Positions 8,349-16,366 of a stretch of DNA of 64,000 nucleotides are shown here, one piece after another. The notes below the pieces were generated by a model. The model was not told the origin of the DNA, made no database searches, and saw only the letters and a list, made by a program, of their open reading frames with translations. Position 1 is the first letter of the stretch. The number at the start of each line of letters is the position of its first letter. Source of the DNA: NORP240 sp038134485 (GTDB lineage Bacteria > Pseudomonadota > Gammaproteobacteria > Pseudomonadales > Pseudohongiellaceae); contig JAYPVG010000011.1 of assembly GCA_038134485.1 (NCBI GenBank), positions 1 through 64,000 on the forward strand, read 5' to 3'. The translations under genes and the position numbers were made by a program.

Positions 8349-9731
8349 ATGATTGAGAAATTCACCGGAAGAAACTTGGTTCTTGCAATGTCACTGCTGA
8401 CAGTGGGCGGTCAGGCGATGGCGACCAATGGATATTTTACCCACGGAGTGGGCGTTCGGCTGAAGGGAATGGCTGGTGCCGGGGTCGGCTCTAATTCTGA
8501 TCTGGGTCCGATCGTGGTTGCCAACAATCCGGCGCTCGCCTTGTTTGCTGCCGATGGCAACGAAGTTGGTCTGGCGCTATTCAGTCCTCACCGGGCTTAC
8601 GAAGCATCCGAGAGTCTGGCCAATGGCCAGGGCGGGGCTTTCACCATAGGTGGTGGCGAGGTAAAAAGCAGCAGTAATCTGTTTCCTGTGCCTTACTTTG
8701 CTAAAAACTGGCACCTCGAAAACGATCGGGCACTAACCCTCATGGCGTTCGGGCGCGGTGGCATGAATACGGACTGGGACAGTAGCTCGGCCACGGCGAT
8801 CTTCGATCCCGATGGCCCCGGACCGGCTCCGGTAAGTGAACTGCAGGGCACATTCGGCGGCGGAATTTCAGGAGTCGATCTGTCGCAACTCTACATCTCT
8901 CTCAACTACGCCAGCCGCTACTCCGAGAACCTGGTCTGGGGTATTGGACCGACGCTGGCGGTGCAATCCTTTGAAGTCGTGGGATTAAGCGCGTTTGCGC
9001 CCTATACCGAGACATTCGCGGCGGCCGGTGGCACCGCATTTCCTGACAACCTCACCAACAATGGTCACGACACTTCCTGGGGATTTGGGTTCACCGCCGG
9101 ATTGTGGTGGGGAATATCGGATCGCTGGAGTTTTGGACTGTCCTATCAGTCACGCATTCAAATGTCTGAATTTGGCGACTATTCTGACCTGTTTGCCGGT
9201 GGTGGTTCGTTTGATACGCCCCCCAGCACCAAGGCCGGGTTGTCCTACCGGGCCGACGACAACTGGCGCGTCAATCTCGACCTTGAGCACACCCAGTTCA
9301 ATGAGATCGAGTCGGTCGGTAATCCCATGGCGCTGATTGCAGGATGCCCGACCGCAGGTCTGGGTGGCACCAGCCTTAACAACTGCCTCGGTGGCAGCAA
9401 TGGTGCAGGATTCGGCTGGCAGGATATGACTACCTACAAGATAGGCGCAGAATGGTCGCGCACTGACACGTTGACCTTGCGCTTTGGATACAGTTATGGC
9501 GAACAGCCGATAAGGGCGCAGGACGCACTGTTTAATATTCTAGCACCGGGAGTCATGGAGCAGCATTTCACTTTTGGCGCAACCGTGGATACCGCCAGCG
9601 GTAACGAATGGAGCGCTGCCCTGATGTACGCGCCGGAAAAAGAGGTGGTTGGCGACAACCTATTTGATCCGACTCAGCGTCTTACACTCAAGATGTATCA
9701 GTTTGAGCTGGAGCTTTCCTATCGATTCTGA
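8349..9731 (+). CDS. FadL/TodX-type outer-membrane transport protein
   Basis: OMPP1/FadL family beta-barrel of 460 residues that moves hydrophobic molecules across the outer membrane. It begins with a signal peptide ending GGQAMATNGYF. The mature N-terminus, TNGYFTHGVGVRLKGMAGAG, is the family's hallmark; it forms the plug. The protein ends with an aromatic residue (ELSYRF), as barrel proteins do. I chose the ATG at 8349 because CAGGAG lies 8 nt before it and because the signal peptide starts there. Substrates may be long-chain fatty acids, alkanes or aromatics. Its placement among dehalogenase genes makes a hydrophobic organohalide or alkane plausible but unproven. Confidence 0.9.
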   Translation: MIEKFTGRNLVLAMSLLTVGGQAMATNGYFTHGVGVRLKGMAGAGVGSNSDLGPIVVANNPALALFAADGNEVGLALFSPHRAYEASESLANGQGGAFTIGGGEVKSSSNLFPVPYFAKNWHLENDRALTLMAFGRGGMNTDWDSSSATAIFDPDGPGPAPVSELQGTFGGGISGVDLSQLYISLNYASRYSENLVWGIGPTLAVQSFEVVGLSAFAPYTETFAAAGGTAFPDNLTNNGHDTSWGFGFTAGLWWGISDRWSFGLSYQSRIQMSEFGDYSDLFAGGGSFDTPPSTKAGLSYRADDNWRVNLDLEHTQFNEIESVGNPMALIAGCPTAGLGGTSLNNCLGGSNGAGFGWQDMTTYKIGAEWSRTDTLTLRFGYSYGEQPIRAQDALFNILAPGVMEQHFTFGATVDTASGNEWSAALMYAPEKEVVGDNLFDPTQRLTLKMYQFELELSYRF

Positions 9732-9838
9732 TTGACCAGGACCGAAGCTCTGCGGCCCTGGTCGCAGCAATTGCAACTGGCATTGCCAGTTTGCGTTTGC
9801 GCCTGCGATCAGGGTTCGGGTTCAGAGCTGGCCGGTAG

Positions 9839-10681
9839 TTATTGCACCAGTTCGGCGGCAATTTCATCATAAAACCCCGGGATACTGCGCTGCATGAACA
9901 GGCCATCGTCTACCATGGTCCAGCTGAGCGACTCGTCTCGAATTCGCACCGGAGCATCGCTTCTGGTCATTCCGCCGCTAATCAAGGCGGCCATGTGGCT
10001 GCGCACCGCTTCCATCTGATTGCGAAAAGCGACGACGTCTGCCCTTGTCATGACTGCTCCATGACCCGGAATGGCAGTATCGAAATTCATCGCCAGGATA
10101 TTGTTGACCGTGGCTATCCAACCGCGGCTGCTGCCTCCGTTGGCATAATCGATAAATGGGGCTATACCGTGTAGCAGATCGCCGCCATGCACGGTTTCGA
10201 GGTCGGGAAAGTAAACTACTGCATCTCCATTGGTATGGCCCGTACCCAGGTAGAAGGCACGGACTTCAACCCCGCCCAGGTAAACGGCAGTCTGGTCGGT
10301 AAACACCATGCGTGGTGGTGCATCCTGGTTGCCCCTGATCATGTTGTCGCGGGCGTTTTGATGGGCGACTACCTCGGCAATGTTGATATAACCGACATTG
10401 CCGCCGGCGTGGTCGCCGTGGTGGTGCGTGTTAATGACGTATCGCACCGGCAGATCACTCACCTGTCCAACCAGTTGCTGAATCTCGTCAAAGTCCTGAG
10501 GGAATTTATCGTCAACGAGAATAACCCCTTCCGGGGTCACCCTGACACCCACGTTTCCCCCGGGACCCGTGATATTGTAGAGGCCGTCTTTTACGAGCTC
10601 GATGGCCAGTCGGTTCTGAGCGCTCGCGCTGCCAAGCAGGCACAGGGAGAAGAGCAGGCAAATTAAAACTCTGATAGGCAT
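9839..10681 (-). CDS. exported metallo-beta-lactamase-fold hydrolase
   Basis: A 280-residue MBL-fold protein with a signal peptide ending SASAQNR. The zinc signature HHHGDH (His86, His88, Asp90, His91) is complete. It is followed by GTGHTNGD (third zinc-ligand histidine), HGGDLLHG (bridging Asp) and IPGHG. This places it among periplasmic MBL proteins related to quinoprotein relay system 1 and B-type lactamase relatives; the substrate may be an ester or lactone rather than a beta-lactam. GAGGAA precedes the ATG by 7 nt. It converges with the FadL gene and diverges from the second dehalogenase. Confidence 0.83.
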   Translation of the reverse strand: MPIRVLICLLFSLCLLGSASAQNRLAIELVKDGLYNITGPGGNVGVRVTPEGVILVDDKFPQDFDEIQQLVGQVSDLPVRYVINTHHHGDHAGGNVGYINIAEVVAHQNARDNMIRGNQDAPPRMVFTDQTAVYLGGVEVRAFYLGTGHTNGDAVVYFPDLETVHGGDLLHGIAPFIDYANGGSSRGWIATVNNILAMNFDTAIPGHGAVMTRADVVAFRNQMEAVRSHMAALISGGMTRSDAPVRIRDESLSWTMVDDGLFMQRSIPGFYDEIAAELVQ

Positions 10682-10873
10682 GATTTTTCCTCTTGTTGGC
10701 TTTTGTTACCGCATGACTGTTTGTTAAAACACCATTGGCACCGAGTGATGAGCTTATAGCAGGAACTCGTTACTCTCAACTGCATTACCTGCTCAGCGAG
10801 CAGACGCCCTTCAGCTTGCGCCGCAAGTCGGGTAAAGTGAGTCGTTCATGTATTACGGAATCAGAAGCAGATC

Positions 10874-11752
10874 ATGATCAGCAACCAACAGCCCGGTTAC
10901 CAGTATGTCGAAGTGAATGGCAAACGTATGGCCTATGTAGAAATGGGGTCAGGGGACCCCATCGTATTTCAGCACGGCAATCCAACGTCTTCCTATCTGT
11001 GGCGAAACATAATGCCCCATTTGGCGGGGCAGGGTCGATGTATCGCGATCGATCTGATTGGCATGGGTAATTCCGACAAACTGGACGATGCAGGACCGGG
11101 AAGTTATTGCTTTGTAGAGCATCGGGAATATCTCGACGGCGCGCTAGAAGCGCTTGGTATTAAAGACAATGTTACCTGGGTGATTCACGACTGGGGTTCC
11201 GCCCTCGGCTTTGACTGGTGTAATCGTCATCGTGACAGGGTCAGGGGCATTTGCTACATGGAAGGTATTGTCCGACCCGTTACCTGGGACGAATGGCCGG
11301 AGGCGGCGCGAGGCGTTTTTCAGGGATTTCGTTCATCTGCCGGCGAAGAAATGGTGCTTGAAAAGAACGTGTTCGTTGAAAGAGTGCTACCGGGCTCTAT
11401 ATTGAGGAAGCTTTCTGACGATGAGATGGACGTATATCGCCGACCTTTTCTTAATAAGGGGGAAGATCGGCGTCCGACTCTCACCTGGCCGCGACAAATT
11501 CCGATCGACGGTGAGCCCGAGGATGTCGTCAGGATTGTGGCGAGTTACGCCGAGTGGTTATGCACAACGACCGTCCCCAAGCTGTTTATCAACGCCGAGC
11601 CAGGAGCCATACTGGTCGGCCCCCAACGAGAATTTTGTCGGGCATTTCCGAATCAGGACGAAGTCACGGTTGTGGGTAATCATTTTCTGCAGGAGGATTC
11701 TCCTGATGAAATCGGCCTGGCGATTTCAGGCTGGCTGGCACGGCTTTCCTAG
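10874..11752 (+). CDS. haloalkane dehalogenase, subfamily II-like (LinB/DhaA type)
   Basis: The protein (292 aa) shows the complete subfamily II catalytic set: Asn36 in HGNPTSSYLW (halide stabiliser), nucleophile Asp106 with halide-binding Trp107 in IHDWGSALGF, catalytic acid Glu130 in YMEGIVRP and base His270 in NHFLQED. These positions match the well-studied LinB and DhaA enzymes, so hydrolytic dehalogenation is a strong prediction. Cytoplasmic, no signal peptide. The AGCAGATC before the ATG is a modest ribosome-binding site. The thiolase-like gene follows after 36 nt and may be cotranscribed. Having two dehalogenases of different subfamilies within 7 kb is unusual. Confidence 0.92.
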   Translation: MISNQQPGYQYVEVNGKRMAYVEMGSGDPIVFQHGNPTSSYLWRNIMPHLAGQGRCIAIDLIGMGNSDKLDDAGPGSYCFVEHREYLDGALEALGIKDNVTWVIHDWGSALGFDWCNRHRDRVRGICYMEGIVRPVTWDEWPEAARGVFQGFRSSAGEEMVLEKNVFVERVLPGSILRKLSDDEMDVYRRPFLNKGEDRRPTLTWPRQIPIDGEPEDVVRIVASYAEWLCTTTVPKLFINAEPGAILVGPQREFCRAFPNQDEVTVVGNHFLQEDSPDEIGLAISGWLARLS

Positions 11753-11788
11753 GAAACCTTTTGCGGCCTATTACCAGGATTGGCGTAC

Positions 11789-13351
11789 ATGAAACCTGAT
11801 GCTGCCAAGCTGGAAGATTCAACACCGATAATTGTCGGAGTCGGCCAGCTGAGCGAAAAAAATGTCCCGCCCGAGTTTGCCCTTTCGCCCATGGGACTCG
11901 CAGCCGAGGCATCCAGAACGGCACTGGTCGATACCGGGGTCGCTGCCCGTCTTGTTGAATTGATTGATACTCTTGCAGTGATCCGTCTGTTCTCAGATTC
12001 GACCAATCGGCCAAGATTGGGTCATGACTTTGGTCGAGCGGACAACCCACCCCGCGCGGTAGCCAGGCGACTTGGTGCCGATCCCGTCAATGCAATCTAC
12101 GGGCAGCTTGGAGGCAATACTCCACAGAAACTGGTAAACGAAATGGCCGAGCGGATTGCAAGAGGGGATGTTCAGGTGGCACTGCTGACCGGGGCGGAGG
12201 CAATCAGGACTACTCAGGCTGCACTGCGAGCGGGCACGGAACTGGACTGGGAAGAGCACGATGCCGGAACGCTGGAAGATCGCGGATTGGGTGACGCGCT
12301 TACTACACCCCATGAATTTGAATACGGCATCGGTATTCCCGTGCAAACCTATCCCCTGTTTGAAAATGCGATTCGCGCCCGCCGCGGTCTCAGCATTGAG
12401 GAGCATCTGATGACCATGGGGCAATTGATGCAGCCTTTTGCCCAAACCGCTACCGCTAACCTCCATGCCTATTATGGTGAGCCATGGACAGCCGAGCGGC
12501 TTGCCACGGTCGACGAGGAAAATCGCTTAGTTTGCTTTCCCTACCCGAAACTCATGAACGCCCGTGACTCGGTTAATCAGGCTGCCAGCGTCATTATGAC
12601 CTCGGTGTCAATGGCCAGACACTTGCGAATCGAGCAGTCAAAATGGGTCTTCCTCCACGGCTGCGCTGAGGCGGATGATCGCCTCGTCACCCAAAGGAGC
12701 GATCTGGCGGCATCACCCGCCATCCGCACCAATACCTCCAGAGCATTGGCGATGGCGGGCAAGAGCGTGGCAGATATGTCGTATTTCGACTTGTATTCCT
12801 GCTTTCCCTCGGCGGTCGAGATTGCCTGTCAGGAACTGGGTATTGCGATCGATGACAAGCGGGGTCTGACAGTTACCGGTGGCTTGCCATTCTTCGGCGG
12901 ACCCGGCAACAACTACTCCATGCACGGAATTGCCAGCATGGTCGAAAGATTGCGGGAAAGACCGGGTAGTTACGGTCTGGTGACTGCTAACGGTGGCTGG
13001 CTGTCAAAACACGCGACTGGCGTTTACTCCACCCAGCCCTGGAGAGGCACCTGGCAGAGGGAAAATCCCGGTTCTTACCAGGGTGAGGTCGATCTTTCGC
13101 CCGTACCGGCTTTCACCGAGTCGCCGCTGGGTGCTGCTAAAATAGAAACCTACACAGTTTGTTTCGATCGCAATGGACCGCAACGGGGCTTCGTGGTCGG
13201 CAGACTGGCCTCGACCGATCAGCGGTTTCTCGCCGACTTGCCGACAGAAGTTCTGCTGTTACAAGAACTGCTAAAACAGGAAGCGATCGGCTTGCGAGGA
13301 TCGGTGGTCCAGCAAAACGGTCGCAACCTGTTTTTTCCCGCAGGCTATTGA
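11789..13351 (+). CDS. thiolase-like protein (acetyl-CoA acetyltransferase family) without catalytic cysteines
   Basis: A 520-residue protein of the thiolase superfamily resembling the mycobacterial 'thiolase-like protein' branch, with an added C-terminal domain from about residue 410. Seen: STPIIVGVGQLSEKN at the start, LLTGAEAIRTTQAALRAG, FDLYSCFPSAVEIA and NYSMHGIA, where thiolases have their catalytic His. At the nucleophile position (YGQLGGNTPQ) and at the second cysteine position (TANGGWLSKH) no Cys is present. A classical thiolase reaction is therefore unlikely; CoA-thioester binding or transfer remains possible. I prefer the ATG at 11789, with AGGA 10 nt upstream, over a TTG 9 nt earlier that abuts the AGGA. 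Confidence 0.78.
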   Translation: MKPDAAKLEDSTPIIVGVGQLSEKNVPPEFALSPMGLAAEASRTALVDTGVAARLVELIDTLAVIRLFSDSTNRPRLGHDFGRADNPPRAVARRLGADPVNAIYGQLGGNTPQKLVNEMAERIARGDVQVALLTGAEAIRTTQAALRAGTELDWEEHDAGTLEDRGLGDALTTPHEFEYGIGIPVQTYPLFENAIRARRGLSIEEHLMTMGQLMQPFAQTATANLHAYYGEPWTAERLATVDEENRLVCFPYPKLMNARDSVNQAASVIMTSVSMARHLRIEQSKWVFLHGCAEADDRLVTQRSDLAASPAIRTNTSRALAMAGKSVADMSYFDLYSCFPSAVEIACQELGIAIDDKRGLTVTGGLPFFGGPGNNYSMHGIASMVERLRERPGSYGLVTANGGWLSKHATGVYSTQPWRGTWQRENPGSYQGEVDLSPVPAFTESPLGAAKIETYTVCFDRNGPQRGFVVGRLASTDQRFLADLPTEVLLLQELLKQEAIGLRGSVVQQNGRNLFFPAGY

Positions 13352-13373
13352 ACTGCCAGAGTATTGGGTTTAT

Positions 13374-13718
13374 CTATTCGCCCCAGGCACCCGCAAACTC
13401 ATACACTACGGCACCCTTATCTCCGACGCACCATGCATCATGATTTGGTGAAATAGCATAGGCATCTCCTGCGGTGTATGTGGCTTCAGAACCATCATCA
13501 CAGACACAATGAATAGTACCCTCCACAATTATTCCGGTATGAGTTGCTTGACAGCTTGGAGTACCGACTATTGGTTTAATGTCTGTAGACCATTTCCAGT
13601 TTGGTGCTAGAGTCAGTTTTATTACTCTTTGACCAAGCACCTTTACAGCTTCCATACGTGCGTTGGGCATGTCTTTTACTTCATCAGCAGAGGCAAAACT
13701 TTTAACTTCCAATGGCAT
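13374..13718 (-). CDS. cupin-domain protein
   Basis: A 114-residue single cupin domain. The first motif is visible as THTGIIVEGTIHCVCDDG and the second as GDAYAISPNHDAWCVGDKG, so the fold is likely, with His and Glu metal ligands partly present. The real start is the second ATG (13718): AAGGAG lies 10 nt before it, while the first ATG at 13739 has no such site. Base composition of the gene and of the spacer upstream of it is clearly more AT-rich than its neighbours, which suggests recent acquisition. Function unknown; small cupins often sense or isomerise small ligands. Confidence 0.75.
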   Translation of the reverse strand: MPLEVKSFASADEVKDMPNARMEAVKVLGQRVIKLTLAPNWKWSTDIKPIVGTPSCQATHTGIIVEGTIHCVCDDGSEATYTAGDAYAISPNHDAWCVGDKGAVVYEFAGAWGE

Positions 13719-13994
13719 TTCATCTCTCCTTGGTTTCATTTATCAGTCTTCAGTGGACTTTTTCAAACTGCCCTGATATTTGAAATCATATTCATGTGGT
13801 ATGACAATTTTTTTCGCTATTCGAAATATTCTTTTTTTATCTTTAGATGTGACTGATGGCACATCTCAGGATCCATCCAAGAATCTCGCATCTAACCCAT
13901 TGATTACTATTAACTTCCAAAGACCCTGATTATCGACAGCAGATTATCCTGGGTGAACGGCGACGTCAGCCTATCTGACGTCGCACTATGTGAC
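13719..13994. other. AT-rich spacer upstream of the cupin gene
   Basis: This 276-bp stretch holds no convincing gene. Its part at about 13760-13860 is rich in T and A runs and could hold the cupin promoter on the minus strand. No repeat, attachment site or mobile-element end was seen. Confidence 0.5.
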
Positions 13995-15284
13995 CTAGAA
14001 GCTTCCTTCCAGCACCAGAGTAGCGCCATCATAAACCCTGATGGCGGTGATATCTCTTACATCCAAACCCGCAGGAATCAATGGCGTTAGATCTTCTTCT
14101 TGGGCATCCGGGCTGGTGCTGAATTCGATTTCGCCCTCGCCTTCATCATTGGTTGACAGCTCGCCAAGAGACACAGTGGTGGCTCCGAAATCAATTTCGA
14201 CGCCATAGTTTGAATTCGGACTGGCGTCTTCTATCTCTACTTCGAATTCCTGTTCAACTTCATCAGCATATTCTTCATAGGAAACCTTGGCTTTACCCAC
14301 CAGCTGACCAGACAACGCTGTCAGGGATGTTTCTGCCTCGATTTCTAACTCGGGACCTTCATTGTCGTCATCTTCCGACTCGGACCCGCTATCATCGTCA
14401 TCATCCGAGCCGGACCCGCCATTATTGTTGCTACCAGGGTTATCCGGCCCCCTGCCGCGGCCGCGATGGTTATCATCATCAGCGTCCCCGTCACCGTCTT
14501 CGTCAACGATAATCTCGAACCCCAACAGAGTGAATTCTTCATCCAGATAGCCCTTCACTTCGACGAAGACATTCTCCGCGAGAGTGCCGCCGATGAAGGT
14601 GTTTTCATCGATCATTACCCTCACGACTGCAGCATCTCCAGCCAGCAAGGTAACACTCACCAAGGTTTCGCCATCCGAGCTTACGCTGGTAATTACGCCC
14701 TCCAGCTCAATCATCCCCTGGGGACGATTGCCGATATGGATGCGCCGGGCAACGAGAGACATGTCTTCATAGAGTCCAAAAATGGAAACTTCGTCGCCTG
14801 CCTGCAAATCCGTCGGCGGGACATTGTTACCGACGCGACTGCCGCGGCGGATCACGTCGGTAGTCGGCGGAACCACCACATCAATATTCAGTAAGGTCAG
14901 GATTATGTTGTCACCACTATTGGCAGTTGCCTGAACGATTCCGCGAAGGCGGAATTCCTCTTTCTGAGAATCAAGAACGTTTATCTCTTCGGCAACGATA
15001 CCTTCAGTAGCAAGGACAGTTTCTACTCTCACGAAGTCGCCGATATTCAATTCATCGAAAGTCGCGTCCTCTCCTCCGACCTCAATAGAGGTGCCTTCAT
15101 TCACTATCAGGTCGACCTCGACGCCGTGCAGGCTGACGGTGACTCGCAATGATCCGTCGATATTGGTTTTTCCGCTGATGATACTGGTGAAGTCGATATC
15201 CGTGCTCGCCACAGCAGCTAGTGAGTGAATCAGAAGACTGGCCATCGCAGTCAGCAGCCATCGGTGGATCAATTTACTAGTCAT
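13995..15284 (-). CDS. exported DUF5666-domain protein with long acidic segment
   Basis: The protein (429 aa) starts with a signal peptide ending SLAAVASTD. The next 230 or so residues contain repeated small beta-barrel units of the DUF5666 type, each reading roughly like VEGVITSVSSDGETLVSV followed by GDEVSIFG. Then comes an extremely acidic, low-complexity stretch (about residues 255-315; DGDGDADDDN, GSDDDDDSGSESEDDD) and a C-terminal domain ending in a beta-rich AIRVYDGATLVLEGSF. The Asp-rich run resembles calcium-binding loops. GGAGGT lies 6 nt before the ATG at 15284, which fixes the start; a longer upstream frame is spacer. Role unknown; surface or periplasmic binding is likely. Confidence 0.78.
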   Translation of the reverse strand: MTSKLIHRWLLTAMASLLIHSLAAVASTDIDFTSIISGKTNIDGSLRVTVSLHGVEVDLIVNEGTSIEVGGEDATFDELNIGDFVRVETVLATEGIVAEEINVLDSQKEEFRLRGIVQATANSGDNIILTLLNIDVVVPPTTDVIRRGSRVGNNVPPTDLQAGDEVSIFGLYEDMSLVARRIHIGNRPQGMIELEGVITSVSSDGETLVSVTLLAGDAAVVRVMIDENTFIGGTLAENVFVEVKGYLDEEFTLLGFEIIVDEDGDGDADDDNHRGRGRGPDNPGSNNNGGSGSDDDDDSGSESEDDDNEGPELEIEAETSLTALSGQLVGKAKVSYEEYADEVEQEFEVEIEDASPNSNYGVEIDFGATTVSLGELSTNDEGEGEIEFSTSPDAQEEDLTPLIPAGLDVRDITAIRVYDGATLVLEGSF

Positions 15285-15488
15285 TCCTATACCTCCAAAA
15301 AACGGGTGGCATCTCTGATTCCGAACTTCTAAAACTGACAGATCGGGAGCATGCCCTGTGATACCATGCAGTATTATCCTATATCGATTATCAAAAAAAA
15401 TTTTTGATCTAGCCGCAGTATGACTGAAGCTGCTGAAATGTGAAGCTGCTAACAAAATACAGTCTCTGAATTGGAGGGGAGCCTGTTT

Positions 15489-16127
15489 ATGGAACGCAAC
15501 GACCTGCTGTTTTCTACTTTTGCAGTGGGGCCGCTGAGCTGTAACTGTTGCATTGTCGGCGATCCCCTCACACGCAAAGGTATTGTGGTAGATCCTGGTG
15601 GAAATGCCGATTTTATCCTCAGTGAAATTGACCGACTGGGGCTAACCATAACCGATATCATTCATACGCACGCCCACCTGGACCATATTTTGGCGGCCGG
15701 CGATATCAAGCGAGCTACCGGGGCAACGGTATCGGTTCATAAACAGGACAAGTTTCTGTGGGACGACGTCGAAAACCAGTGCCGGCGTTTTGGCGTGCCG
15801 TACCAGCCTCAACCTGATCCTGATCACTGGTTACAGGATGATGAGCAGCTGAGCTGCTGTAATGGCGTGACTCTGCATACTCCCGGACATACGCCGGGCT
15901 CCATGTGTTTTTTGTTCGACCAGTACAAGCTCCTCATCGCCGGCGACACTCTGTTCAAACGGTCCATTGGTCGTACTGATTTCGAATACGGCAACTATTC
16001 GGACATCGAACGCTCCATCAGGGGAAGAATCTACACCCTGGATGACGATACGCTGGTGATCACCGGTCATGGTCCCAGCACGACTATTGGCGAGGAAATC
16101 CGGGAAAATCCTTTTATAAGGAGATAA
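15489..16127 (+). CDS. glyoxalase II-like MBL-fold hydrolase (YcbL type)
   Basis: A cytoplasmic MBL-fold enzyme of 212 residues. The dinuclear metal motif THAHLDH (His61, His63, Asp65, His66) is intact, with TPGHTPGSMCF, AGDTLF and ITGHGP supplying the other ligands. This arrangement and length match YcbL-type proteins, which hydrolyse S-lactoylglutathione or related thioesters as the second step of methylglyoxal detoxification. A TTG lies 18 nt upstream in frame, but it overlaps the GGAGGGG ribosome-binding site, so the ATG at 15489 is the start. It diverges from the DUF5666 gene. Confidence 0.85.
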   Translation: MERNDLLFSTFAVGPLSCNCCIVGDPLTRKGIVVDPGGNADFILSEIDRLGLTITDIIHTHAHLDHILAAGDIKRATGATVSVHKQDKFLWDDVENQCRRFGVPYQPQPDPDHWLQDDEQLSCCNGVTLHTPGHTPGSMCFLFDQYKLLIAGDTLFKRSIGRTDFEYGNYSDIERSIRGRIYTLDDDTLVITGHGPSTTIGEEIRENPFIRR

Positions 16128-16270
16128 AAAAAACCCCTACTGAATTGCGGGAAAAGAGCGTAGGGGTTGAAGGGTAAGACGTTACCATCCGGTAGAATGG
16201 AATGCGGTCAACATTCGATTACCTGTTCCGAAGAGAGTTACGTGACTCTCACGTTTCCGGTTCACTTAAA
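16126..16270 (-). ncRNA. candidate antisense or small RNA
   Basis: The minus strand of this gene-free stretch ends in a strong terminator: CCCCTAC and GTAGGGG arms (9 bp with flanking AA/TT) followed by eight T. No minus-strand protein gene lies upstream that it could serve. A second hairpin, GAGAGT with ACTCTC, sits at about 16232-16250. A TAATAATTT stretch just beyond (near 16270) could be a -10 region. The transcript would overlap the 3' end of the glyoxalase-like gene and lie upstream of the YyaL gene. No known RNA family is recognised. Confidence 0.3.
16132..16168 (-). terminator. Rho-independent terminator acting leftward
   Basis: The arms AACCCCTAC (16132-16140) and GTAGGGGTT (16160-16168) pair around a 19-nt loop. 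On the minus strand the stem runs into an eight-T tract. On the plus strand no T tract follows, so it should not stop rightward transcription. Confidence 0.65.
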
Positions 16271-16366
16271 TTATTACAATTGAAGATTCACGGTTGTTTT
16301 GCCGCAGTCCTGCGAGTGAACGATCACTGTGAACAGGTTTAATGGAGCCATGCATAAGGAGATATT

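Noticed and set aside
9774..9792. AACTGGC/GCCAGTT hairpin between FadL and MBL genes
   Set aside because: The stem is short with a 3-nt loop and no T tract follows, so I do not call it a terminator.
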